Assembly: GCA_001275005.1 (NCBI GenBank)
Contig: JWZX01001098.1
Coordinates: 1 to 13,275 of the forward strand
DNA from: Chrysochromulina tobinii
Lineage: Eukaryota; Haptophyta; Prymnesiales; Chrysochromulinaceae
Length of the DNA stretch: 13,275 nucleotides
Direction: 5' to 3'
In this document: positions 1 to 7,511 of the stretch, piece by piece
How the letters are laid out: every line of letters starts with the position of its first letter
Numbering within the stretch: the first letter of the stretch is position 1
The notes under the pieces: generated by a model
The model's input: only the letters and a program-made list of their open reading frames with translations
Databases searched by the model: none
What the model was told of the DNA's origin: nothing
Made by a program: the position numbers and the translations under genes

Positions 1-2
1 GC

Positions 3-914
3 GGCGGCGGGCGCGGCGCTTCGCGCGCGGCCGAGGCGGCGGCACGGCTCGGATACGTGCCATTCGCACCGCTGCCGCAGGACTATTACGTGCCCGCACT
101 GCCCGCCGCGCACACGTGGCAGCTGCGACTACTCTCCACTTGGGGCGATGTCCACTACCTGGGTCTCGATGCTCTCCAGCTCTTTGGAGCCGATGGTTAC
201 GAACTCGTCGTCGGTGCCGGCGCGCTCGGCGGCGGCGGTGGCGCCGTGGGCGGGGCTAGGGTAGCGGCGGGCGACGGCGGCGGGGCGCTGGGTCTCGTCG
301 GCCGGCCGCCGCTCGTGCACGCGCACCCAGCCGACGTGAACGTGCTACCTGACGTCAAGGGCGACCCGCGCACAGTCGACAAGCTCTTTGTACGACGTGC
401 TGGTGCTGGTGCTGGTGCTGGTGCTGGTGCTGGTGCTGGTGCTGGTGCTGGCCCTTGGGCGGCGCCGCCCACGGCGCGCAAGCCCGTGGCCGATGTTTGG
501 CTCTCCCCTTGGACACCGAACACTGTGAACGAGATCTCGTTTGTCTTCGATGAGGCTGTGGCTCTCTCACTGCTCCGGCTCTCCAATTACACAAAGGACC
601 CGGCTCGTGGCGTCGATGACTTCGAGCTGCTCGCTGACGGGCTGCTCGTCTACCGTGGGCGGCTGCGCCGCGCGAGCGGCGGCGCGGAGGCGGAGTGGCA
701 GAGCGTCGTCCTCATTGACGAGCCAGCCGTGTGCCAGGCGGAGGTGGAGGCGGGGCGCGTCTTCTTCTCGGGCGCGCCGGAGCACGCCGAGACGGCGGTG
801 CTCCTCATCAACGAGTCTATCGTAGTCAGCAAGGACATCGGCTTCACAATGCCCATGCCGCCGCCCGCGGCCGCGGCGACCTCGCGCCCGAAGACGGCGG
901 TACGTTGTGGTTGA
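3..914 (+). CDS. KATNIP: KATNIP (katanin-interacting protein) C-terminal module, 5' partial
   Basis: The reading frame is open from the left edge (codon phase starting at base 3) to the TGA at 912-914, giving 303 residues, so the true start lies outside the window. The family links katanin and microtubules at the ciliary base and is needed for normal cilia. The fragment carries one complete KATNIP (DUF4457) module: a LSTWGDVHYLGLDALQLFG block near residues 44-62, then a VNVLPDVKGDPRTVDKLF block, WLSPWTPNTVNEISFVFD, LRLSNYTKDPARGVDDFELL and LLVYRGRL. The same blocks in this order end animal KATNIP, and the terminal RPKT matches the family's C-terminal motif. Two glycine/alanine-rich low-complexity loops are inserted, including a nine-fold Ala-Gly run (397-450). 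The gene is convergent with the downstream potassium-channel gene. A GTACGT at 900-905 could be a splice donor, but RPKT next to an in-frame stop favours a normal 3' end. Family assignment is firm; the end is slightly less sure. Confidence 0.85.
   Translation, partial: GGGRGASRAAEAAARLGYVPFAPLPQDYYVPALPAAHTWQLRLLSTWGDVHYLGLDALQLFGADGYELVVGAGALGGGGGAVGGARVAAGDGGGALGLVGRPPLVHAHPADVNVLPDVKGDPRTVDKLFVRRAGAGAGAGAGAGAGAGAGPWAAPPTARKPVADVWLSPWTPNTVNEISFVFDEAVALSLLRLSNYTKDPARGVDDFELLADGLLVYRGRLRRASGGAEAEWQSVVLIDEPAVCQAEVEAGRVFFSGAPEHAETAVLLINESIVVSKDIGFTMPMPPPAAAATSRPKTAVRCG
397..450 (+). repeat. GTGCTG hexanucleotide microsatellite (9 units)
   Basis: Nine perfect tandem copies of GTGCTG lie inside the KATNIP coding sequence and encode (Ala-Gly)9. 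The unit length keeps the frame, so length changes would be tolerated. It falls between two conserved blocks of the module, in what is probably a surface loop. Confidence 0.95.
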
Positions 915-1373
915 AGTACTCCGTATCAGCATGTTTTGGGCCATGTGTGCATGTGCTCCTCAGTCTGGACTCTTCTTGATGTGATGCGCGCGGACGCGAC
1001 CGTCCGCGACGCGACGAGGGGAGTTTTGGGAAGCGGAAGGGCCCACCCGACCCGCACGCTAACACTACAGAGTACTTCTACAGTTTCACTTCGTTCGCGC
1101 ACCTACACGCTACAGGAGTACATTGCACTTCTGTGGCACCGTACCGTTGCAGACCGCGATGCTCCCGGTCCACCGCTGTGCCTACGGCGGTATGGCTCGA
1201 AGGTGGTACCTACGGTAGTTGGACCGACATGGGCCGGCGAGCTCCGGGCCTAGGAGCATGGCTCGTGTCGGAGGTAGTAGCATGTCTTGCGAGAACGACA
1301 ACATGGCCTCGGAGCATCGCTCAGCCCTCAGATATCGCGCCAGAGGTAGCATGTAGCGGACGTGCCAACACGT
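915..1373. other. Convergent intergenic region between KATNIP and the K+ channel gene
   Basis: This 459-bp region separates the stop of the plus-strand KATNIP gene from the stop of the minus-strand channel gene, so it should hold both 3' UTRs and polyadenylation sites. No canonical AATAAA stands out. Around 1165-1220 there are several short near-palindromic CCTACGGTAG/GGTACC-like words. The open frames here have no recognisable domains and I do not call genes. Confidence 0.5.
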
Positions 1374-4300
1374 TCACGATTCCAGACTCCATTCTTGGTT
1401 CCGTCGATTCTCGACTATATTCTCCGCTCTCATAGGACTACCGTGGTCGATAGCGTGGTCCGCACGCGGCTGGCTCCCCACAGCACGAAGCACCGACGCA
1501 ATGTGGTCGTCGGGCACACCGGCCGAGCGCATCGTCGCCGTGAGCCAGCTCACGGTCACCTGCCCGCGCGGCTGTGCTGATGGCACCTCTTCCCAGAGCG
1601 CCTCGAGCTGGCGCTCCTGCTGAATCCTCACCGCCGCCTCGCGAAGCTGGCTGGTGCCGGCGTTCAGGCTACCCTCAAGATGCTGCTGCTGTACAAGATG
1701 CTGCTGTGCCTCGAGCGCCGCGAGCGCCGCGCGCGCCTCCGCCAGCTCCGCCTGTACGGCCGCCAGCTGCTCTGCGTGCAGCTGTGCCTGCTCCTCAAGG
1801 CAGCGACGCAAATGCTGCTCTTCGAAGCTCTCGACCAATAATTTGGTTGACGACCCGCCGAGCGGAACCTCATGCAGCTGCTCTTCCTCGACGGCCCGCA
1901 CTGGCTGCGATTGCTCAGGTGGCTGGGCAAAAGGTTCCCTCCTCGTCGGACTCCTCACCACAGACCTCCGAGTGGCCTGCCTCTCCCGAGAGGCCTGCTT
2001 CTCCAGAAACGACGCGTTTGTAGTACGCGTCCTGTATACGGTGTCGACTTCGAGGTGGGAGGTCCACACGTCCTCAAACCACTCGCTGTACCCCATGTCG
2101 GGCGTTGACATGTCGACGACGGCGTCGGGCAGCACGTCGTCGACGACGGCCGACTGACTCTGTCGATGATGGCTTAGCCTGTCGAGGAAGTCGAGACGAT
2201 GAGTTAGCCTGTCGAAGACTGTCGACGACTTTGCTTTTCGCTGGGCCTCGCGCTTGCGATTGCGATCCTCTCGGGTCGACGTCGGGTCGACGCGGTTGGA
2301 GTCGAGGATGTGGCCGCGCGAGACCAAATGCTCGAAGACGGTGCCAACCTCGATCTCGCCATTTCCAATCCCCACGGCAATCTTGCCCATTCCAAAGTTC
2401 TCTATGCGCCCGAAATCCTTCCGGATACTATTGATGAGGTCGCGGTCGACGACGTGATGCTCCTCGAGCACGAGCAGCACGAACTCGTCCTGAGTGAAGG
2501 TCGGGTTGGGTCGACACTCCCTGCGGGCCTCGCGGAGCATCACGTTGGGCAGCGCCTCGCAGAAATCCTGGAGAAAGATGCGTCGGCTGATCAAGAGGAG
2601 TCGCACGCGCTCCAGGCTCACTGTGAGCGTCGTCAGCAAGATCAGCATGCAGAAGATGAAGTAAACGTACTCGTTGTCGGTGCGCGGCACCAGGTCCGAG
2701 TCGCCGTACCCGATGGACAACATCGTGTACATCATCATGTAGAGCGCGTTGAGGAACGCATACCTATCTATGCCATCGCACTTCCCATTCGCGCCGATGT
2801 CCGTTTCGCCATGTCGACATGAATACAAGTACGCCGTCGCAATGACGTACGCTAGCAAGATGATCAACGGCCTCAGTAAGGCGTGCAAGAAAGCGAAAAG
2901 GGGCCCCACCTCGAGCCGTATGCCGCGAAGCGCGGTCACTGTAAACCTTTGCACATTGAGGTTGCTGCTGTCGCTGCTGCCGGCAGCCGCATCAGGTGAC
3001 GACGGTGGCGACGCGGCCTGCTGCCCAGCGAGCCGACGGATGCATGCTGACCAGCATGCCTTCGCGCGCGGGACGCACGTGACGCACGCATTCATGAGGG
3101 TGGCGTTGATCAGATCAAGGTAGTAGAGGAGGCCCCACATCGGCCCGAACAGGCCGCTCATCACAAGCACTGTGCCCACCGGCATGAGGAAGATGCACAG
3201 CAGCCGCCCTTGCCACGAAGCCGGGGCCAGGTCGCCGTAGCCGACGGTCGTGACCGTCTGCGTGATGAAGTAAGCTGCTTCGAGCGTGTTGAGTCCCTCT
3301 GTGTAGTTGAAGAGAGCGCAGCCGAAGACGTAGTACAAGGCAATGAGGATGCCGTACCCCCGCATCCACCGTTCGAACTTTCCACGCTGGCCCTGCCGCA
3401 TCCTGGCGCGCAGCCGGCGAGACTTTGCCAACTCCTCCTCGAAGCCTGTGCGCAGCCTGTGGAAGCCTTCGTGCTCGCGCGCCCAGCCACGCGCCCACAA
3501 AAGTGAGCGCTCTGTCGCAGAGCTGCTCTGCAGGCCGGGAGGTACCAACCGATAGAAGACTGCCGACCCGTCCCGGCGCGCATATACGAAAGCACCCGCT
3601 GGATAAGCGAGCGTCTCGTGCAGGGCATTCCCGCCCGGCAGCTCTGACGGGTTGACCCAGGCCACCTTCTGCAACCCAGCAGTGTTGAGCCAGCCGAGGC
3701 TGAAGGGCAAGAAGCGATTGGCCTCGCGCAGCGTCTCCGCCACGTTCTTGCGCAACGTGTACGGTCCATCGAAGGTGAGCTCGGCCGAGGACCGTTTGAG
3801 CGAGATGGCGTTCGCCTTCACAAACTGCAGCTCTTTGTCAAAGTAGCAAAAGCCGCCGAGGAGAAAGAAGAAGAAAGTTTCGTCGTCGAGGCGCGAGACG
3901 GAGCCGATGATGGTGCGCAGCAGCGTGGGCGTGTCGGCCACCAGGCAGTCGAGGGGGTATGCAAACGCAAAGAATTGCGCCCTCGGTGGGATGCCGGCTT
4001 TCATCTTGGCCTCACCCACGAGCGTGATTCGACTGAGCGGCGCGAGCTTGCCTCGGATGGTCTCCGCAGTCTCACCGGGCCGACTCAGGCGGTTGAGCAG
4101 TGAGATGGCTGCCTTGTCGCCCACCACCTTGTAGCTGAGCGAGGAAATGAAGCTCGACTCAAAATCCGTGGTGGTCGGGTCCAGAGAGCCCAAATCGACG
4201 TGGACCTGGACTTCCGTGGGTGCGATACAGAAGCACACGTCTTCGGCACGCACAGAAATCGCGTAAATCGGCTTCAGCGTAAAACGGCTCACAGCACTCT

Positions 4301-4778
4301 GCGCCACGAGTTGCTGAGTTGCTGAGCGCTGCGCCCGAAGGCGGGTGAACCCTGTGGCTCTTGCATCGCTCGACCCTTTCGTGGCCTTTACCGACTTTTC
4401 CGTGCGCGCTAGCTGGAAGGCTCTCTTCATTTTCGCAGCGGATTCAGCTTGCTCGGCCGTGCCGTCGGCCATCCTCTGCTTGTACTCCGCCGCCTCCTCA
4501 CAGCTGGCCTTGAAGAGCTTCCAGAACGTCTGAAACTCGTCGAGCTGCAGCTCGCCGTCGCCATTGGCATCGACCTGGTCTATGAGGCTTTTGATCTCTG
4601 CCTCGGACGCCTCTACGCTGCTCGCATTGACGAGCGCCGCTTTGAGCTCGGTGACGGAGATGCTACCGCCGCCGTCCTTATCCAGCACCTTGAAGGCCTC
4701 TTCGTACGACATGCTCGGCGCGAGGCCCGATTGCTTTGAAAAGCCCACCCTTTTCATGACGGCTTTGGCGGCCTGCAT
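1374..4778 (-). CDS. Tandem-pore (two-pore, 4-TM) potassium channel with N-terminal EF-hands and C-terminal coiled coil
   Basis: A single 1134-residue frame. The start is the ATG at 4778 (G at -3); the frame runs only 35 more codons upstream, with no other ATG. Domains in order: EF-hand loop 1 at residues 33-44 (DKDGGGSISVTE) and loop 2 at 70-81 (DANGDGELQLDE), both with full Ca2+-ligand spacing; an unrecognised domain of about 280 residues (165-445) with a very hydrophobic FFFFLLGGF stretch near 301; TM1 474-490; pore 1 with TVGYGD at 511-516; TM2 524-547; a Ser/Pro-rich linker near 580-610; TM3 635-652; pore 2 with SIGYGD at 688-693; TM4 704-720. After TM4, residues 761-800 (FTQDEFVLLVLEE ... 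RIENFGMGKI) resemble the C-terminal EF-hand pair of plant TPK channels but lack the Ca2+ ligands. A Glu/Gln/Ala-rich coiled coil lies at about 985-1035. It should conduct K+ selectively across the plasma membrane, a vacuole or the ciliary membrane, with Ca2+ gating likely. Two filters in one chain put it in the TPK/K2P class; the N-terminal EF-hands are unlike plant TPKs. No intron is visible. Confidence 0.92.
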   Translation of the reverse strand: MQAAKAVMKRVGFSKQSGLAPSMSYEEAFKVLDKDGGGSISVTELKAALVNASSVEASEAEIKSLIDQVDANGDGELQLDEFQTFWKLFKASCEEAAEYKQRMADGTAEQAESAAKMKRAFQLARTEKSVKATKGSSDARATGFTRLRAQRSATQQLVAQSAVSRFTLKPIYAISVRAEDVCFCIAPTEVQVHVDLGSLDPTTTDFESSFISSLSYKVVGDKAAISLLNRLSRPGETAETIRGKLAPLSRITLVGEAKMKAGIPPRAQFFAFAYPLDCLVADTPTLLRTIIGSVSRLDDETFFFFLLGGFCYFDKELQFVKANAISLKRSSAELTFDGPYTLRKNVAETLREANRFLPFSLGWLNTAGLQKVAWVNPSELPGGNALHETLAYPAGAFVYARRDGSAVFYRLVPPGLQSSSATERSLLWARGWAREHEGFHRLRTGFEEELAKSRRLRARMRQGQRGKFERWMRGYGILIALYYVFGCALFNYTEGLNTLEAAYFITQTVTTVGYGDLAPASWQGRLLCIFLMPVGTVLVMSGLFGPMWGLLYYLDLINATLMNACVTCVPRAKACWSACIRRLAGQQAASPPSSPDAAAGSSDSSNLNVQRFTVTALRGIRLEVGPLFAFLHALLRPLIILLAYVIATAYLYSCRHGETDIGANGKCDGIDRYAFLNALYMMMYTMLSIGYGDSDLVPRTDNEYVYFIFCMLILLTTLTVSLERVRLLLISRRIFLQDFCEALPNVMLREARRECRPNPTFTQDEFVLLVLEEHHVVDRDLINSIRKDFGRIENFGMGKIAVGIGNGEIEVGTVFEHLVSRGHILDSNRVDPTSTREDRNRKREAQRKAKSSTVFDRLTHRLDFLDRLSHHRQSQSAVVDDVLPDAVVDMSTPDMGYSEWFEDVWTSHLEVDTVYRTRTTNASFLEKQASRERQATRRSVVRSPTRREPFAQPPEQSQPVRAVEEEQLHEVPLGGSSTKLLVESFEEQHLRRCLEEQAQLHAEQLAAVQAELAEARAALAALEAQQHLVQQQHLEGSLNAGTSQLREAAVRIQQERQLEALWEEVPSAQPRGQVTVSWLTATMRSAGVPDDHIASVLRAVGSQPRADHAIDHGSPMRAENIVENRRNQEWSLES

Positions 4779-5264
4779 GCCTCCCCTCAGCTTCGTCCTC
4801 CCAGTGAGTGAGTGAGTCAGATCCAATACTCGTACATGAACATGACAGACAGAAGAAGTTCGCCTCAATTTCCAAAAAGAGTTTCACCAAAGGGAGTTTC
4901 ACGAGACGAAACTCTTATTCCCGTCAAAAGCGAGAGGTGAATTGCCCCCTGTTTCTGGAACCAGCTTGATTTCTCTGTCACAACCCCATACAGGCGGCAC
5001 AGGCGCCGCCAAGGTGTGAATGTGTGAATTAGAAACAGCACACAGTACACGAATTGTACAGCGGCGCTCATGCAGGCGCGTCCCCGGGGGGGGGCGCGCT
5101 TACATGACTACTGGCAACAGGCCAGCAAGCGGGGCGCCGCTAAGGAGGTGAGATTTCCTGGATTGTGTGTCTGTGTGACTTCTAACTGATCACGAAATGC
5201 GTTTGCATGCTTCGACGAACACGCACGTTGCTTCGCAGTTGCAAATGCATCAGGTTTGTCGTAC
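4779..5264. promoter_or_regulatory. Divergent promoter region between the K+ channel (-) and RSPH14 (+) genes
   Basis: This 486-bp region lies between two divergent start codons and must hold both 5' UTRs and promoters unless these extend into the genes. No convincing TATA box is visible. Notable contents are the GAGTTTC motif cluster at 4877-4916 and a run of nine G at 5086-5094. Promoter function is inferred from gene orientation only. Confidence 0.5.
4877..4916. promoter_or_regulatory. GAGTTTC motif cluster (two direct, one inverted copy)
   Basis: GAGTTTCAC occurs at 4879-4887 and again at 4894-4902. AAGAGTTTC at 4877-4885 pairs perfectly with GAAACTCTT at 4908-4916. Three copies of a 7-bp core within 40 bp, about 100 bp upstream of the channel ATG, could be a transcription-factor site cluster or a hairpin in the 5' UTR. 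Function is not known. Confidence 0.4.
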
Positions 5265-6575
5265 ATGCTCGCGCAAGAGCCTTCCACACGCCAACATGCA
5301 ACTCACGCCGAACCGATCCACCGCCCGCAGATTTGGCGCAAGCGCCAGGGCCTTGAATGGTACCCGTCCGAACCACAGGGCATGCAGGTGAACTTGGCGC
5401 ACCTCACAATGGGTGAGGTGAAACCCAATCCCAAGCAGCTGTTTCCAACAGACCTGACGCTTGCCTACGGCCGTGGCGCGGCGGTGAAGCTAGTGCGCTA
5501 CATCGAAGATGCCGGCTCGGACGCCGTCGGTTCGAACAAGTCCATCCTGCGCCTCAAGGCCATGGAGCAATCGATGGAGTTGATGCACGGTCAGGACTTC
5601 ACGAGCCTTGTTGCCGCCGGCATCGTGCCTGCGCTCAACGAGACCGCGACCAAGGACGCTGACGAGAAGAACCGAGTGGCAGCTCTCGTGGCGCTCTGCC
5701 GCTTGGCACGCGAGCGCACAGGGCGCGAGTCGATGCTCGAGAATGACTCGTGCGCCGCTTTGTGCGGCGCGTGCACGGACTCAGTGGCAGCGGTGCGCAA
5801 GGAGTGCCTGGCGACGATCGGCCACTTCGCGAACTACGACGAGGGGAGGAAAGCTCTCGTCGAGAAGAATTTCGTCGAGCTGCTGCTAGTGCACTGCCGC
5901 GACCCGCCCGACGGCGGCCCGCCAGAGTCGGAGATTAAGGAGATTAAGGAGACGCAGTGCCTCGCGCTGACCGCACTCGGCCGAATTTGCCAAGGAGAGG
6001 GGGGGAGGGCGGAGGCGATCCGCGCCAACGCCGTGCCGACGGTGCTTGAGATGCTGCATGCGGAGAGCGTCGAGGCTCAGTATCAGGCGGCCATGGCGTT
6101 ATCACTCCTCACTTTCGATCAGGCCGAGAAGGCCGAATGCCTTGGTGGTGGCGTGATGCGCAAGCTTGCCGTCATGCTCCGATCGGACAAAGTGCAGGAC
6201 GATATGGAGCGGCGCCGGCTGCGCACCGCGGCGGCGGCCCTCCTCATGTCCATGTGTAACGGCACGCGGAACGAGTCGCTCCCGCCTCCCCACGCTGCAT
6301 GCAAAGCGGAAGCCATCGAGAAGGGGATCTGCCAGTCTCTCGTGTCGATCGTCGCCGAGGTGGTTTTGCTGCACATGGCAGGCGAGCTCGACGACCGGAA
6401 CTCGGAGCTGGGCGTGTACGCGGCCAAGTCGATGACGGAGCTGGCTGACTCGCCCAAGGGCCGCAAGCTGCTCAAGGCGGCGCTCGGTGACCTCAAGGTG
6501 CTGGCTGGCAGCCAGGTGCCCACCCTGTGCAAGAACGTGCAGATCGCAATCGAGCGCATCGAATTTGTGCCTTGA
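5265..6575 (+). CDS. RSPH14: Radial spoke head 14-like armadillo-repeat protein
   Basis: A 436-residue protein from the first in-frame ATG at 5265. RSPH14 (RTDR1) is an all-helical armadillo/HEAT protein of the axonemal radial spoke. The match covers both ends: PTDLTLAYGRGAAVKLV near residues 61-77 with MELMHGQD downstream, and at the C-terminus AKSMTELADSPKGRKLL followed by the closing QIAIERIEFVP, like the IEFKP ending of animal RSPH14. Between them, repeated amphipathic helices of armadillo type run almost without break. A 9-bp tandem duplication (about 5932-5949) gives EIKEIKE. Animal RSPH14 is about 350 residues, so this protein is long. The ATG at 5409 (A at -3, G at +4, a strong context) would give 388 residues and fits the family start better, whereas the 5265 ATG has a weak context. 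The gene is divergent from the channel gene and convergent with the DUF2828 gene. Identity is fairly sure; the start is not. Confidence 0.83.
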   Translation: MLAQEPSTRQHATHAEPIHRPQIWRKRQGLEWYPSEPQGMQVNLAHLTMGEVKPNPKQLFPTDLTLAYGRGAAVKLVRYIEDAGSDAVGSNKSILRLKAMEQSMELMHGQDFTSLVAAGIVPALNETATKDADEKNRVAALVALCRLARERTGRESMLENDSCAALCGACTDSVAAVRKECLATIGHFANYDEGRKALVEKNFVELLLVHCRDPPDGGPPESEIKEIKETQCLALTALGRICQGEGGRAEAIRANAVPTVLEMLHAESVEAQYQAAMALSLLTFDQAEKAECLGGGVMRKLAVMLRSDKVQDDMERRRLRTAAAALLMSMCNGTRNESLPPPHAACKAEAIEKGICQSLVSIVAEVVLLHMAGELDDRNSELGVYAAKSMTELADSPKGRKLLKAALGDLKVLAGSQVPTLCKNVQIAIERIEFVP

Positions 6576-6640
6576 GCGCTGCTGACCTGTGTCCTCTGCT
6601 GTGCGTTGAGCACTGCTGACCTGTGCCCTCTGCTGTGCGT
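6573..6640 (+). repeat. 34-bp tandem duplication spanning the RSPH14 stop codon
   Basis: Bases 6573-6606 and 6607-6640 are two 34-bp copies with two mismatches. The first begins exactly with the TGA stop codon of RSPH14 (6573-6575); the second lies wholly in the 3' UTR. Confidence 0.9.
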
Positions 6641-7283
6641 TTGCCGACCGTGTGTGCCCGCACCATGGCACGGTGTCACGGTGTGTATCCGGCCAAGGCA
6701 CGGTCATGATGCGGGGTCTGCGCGGTACCGCGGTTCGGTTGTGGGTTCTCACGTCAGGGACGTAATCAGGGACGGTTCGTGCGCACGCTGCAACCGTGCA
6801 ATCGTGACCTTGTACCAACACGGCAATTTGCCAATTTATGTATCCTTTTTACAATATAAAGCAATAGAACCGATTACTTATACTACCGTACAAGACGAGA
6901 CGGAACACGGGTGTCAAACGCCGCAGGCAGGAGGTTCAACGCAACAGGCGCGAATTACGCATGGAATTACGGCATGAACGCGCAGTCATGGGACCTGTTG
7001 TCGCCGGTCAGGAGGCACCTGACGACGGAGGACGTTGGGCAGTGCGGCGCATCATCGCATGGCGCTGCGGCGAGCCTCCGGCAGCGGGAGGACGTGAGGC
7101 AGAGGCAGGAGAGGGAGAGGGACGTACAACAATGGAGCTCGACCGAGATCGGGCGAGAGGGGCGAATGCGTAACCCCGCAGCTCTCGAGCCGCAACCGGG
7201 TGCTGACTGATGGCTTTTATCAGTACCAACACTCCTGTTGCTGAACACCGTACGCGCTTTGTATGCCACCCTGGGGGCGTCCC

Positions 7284-7346
7284 CCTCGCCACGTGTACGC
7301 TGCCTCCTGTGTATCCTGTAGCGGCATGTTTCACATGCTGACTTAC
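7284..7346 (+). repeat. Dispersed inverted repeat, left arm
   Basis: Bases 7284-7305 are a perfect 22-bp reverse complement of 10534-10555. Beyond that, GGCATGTTT (7323), CACATG (7332) and ACTTA (7341) recur in the same order in the reverse complement of the right arm, with small gaps. The two arms bracket the whole DUF2828 gene. Confidence 0.75.
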
Positions 7347-7412
7347 GGAACAGGTGTCAACTTACAAGATACAACTACGCTACACGCGGTCTACCGTGCT
7401 ACATACCGTAGC

Positions 7413-7442
7413 CGAGTACGAGTACAGTACTCGTCGTACTCG
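7413..7442. repeat. GTAC-rich near-perfect palindrome
   Basis: CGAGTACGAGTAC (7413-7425) faces GTACTCGTCGTACTCG (7427-7442) across one base. The arms pair fully except for a 3-base insertion on the right. It lies between convergent genes, about 70 bp beyond the DUF2828 stop, and could fold in the 3' UTR of that transcript. Confidence 0.7.
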
Positions 7443-7466
7443 CGGTACTTGTTCTTGTACTCAGTA

Positions 7467-7496
7467 GAATAGAATCTAGTCGGCATGCTTCTATTC
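7467..7496 (-). other. 8-bp stem hairpin just downstream of the DUF2828 stop
   Basis: GAATAGAA (7467-7474) pairs with TTCTATTC (7489-7496) across a 14-base loop. It starts 15 bases past the minus-strand stop codon, so it lies in the 3' UTR. It may affect 3' end formation, but no conserved 3'-processing element is recognised. Confidence 0.35.
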
Positions 7497-7511
7497 GGAC
7501 GATCCTTGACC

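Larger units (their letters stand above)
6641..7511. other. Convergent intergenic region, RSPH14 to DUF2828 gene
   Basis: About 870 bp between two converging stop codons. It contains several CACGGT words (6660-6705), an AT-rich patch (about 6836-6880, with TTTTTACAATATAAA) that may be the RSPH14 polyadenylation region, and a purine-rich stretch (about 7080-7125). It also holds a small hairpin (ACTGAT at 7206-7211 with ATCAGT at 7219-7224), the left arm of a dispersed inverted repeat (7284-7346), and two further hairpins at 7413-7442 and 7467-7496. Open frames here show no known domain. Confidence 0.5.

Noticed and set aside
900-905. GTACGT as a 5' splice donor at the end of KATNIP
   Set aside because: The RPKT motif next to an in-frame stop already resembles the natural C-terminus, and no downstream exon with family similarity is visible before the convergent gene.
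197-944. Minus-strand frames opposite KATNIP, including a His-Gln or Ala-Pro repeat reading
   Set aside because: These are shadows of the GC-rich KATNIP coding strand and the GTGCTG array; no domain is present.
4779-4868. N-terminal extension of the K+ channel from a TTG
   Set aside because: It has no ATG and no domain; the EF-hand region follows the ATG at 4778 directly.
6102-6821. Long minus-strand frame opposite the RSPH14 3' end
   Set aside because: It overlaps the conserved RSPH14 C-terminus in antisense and has no recognisable domain.
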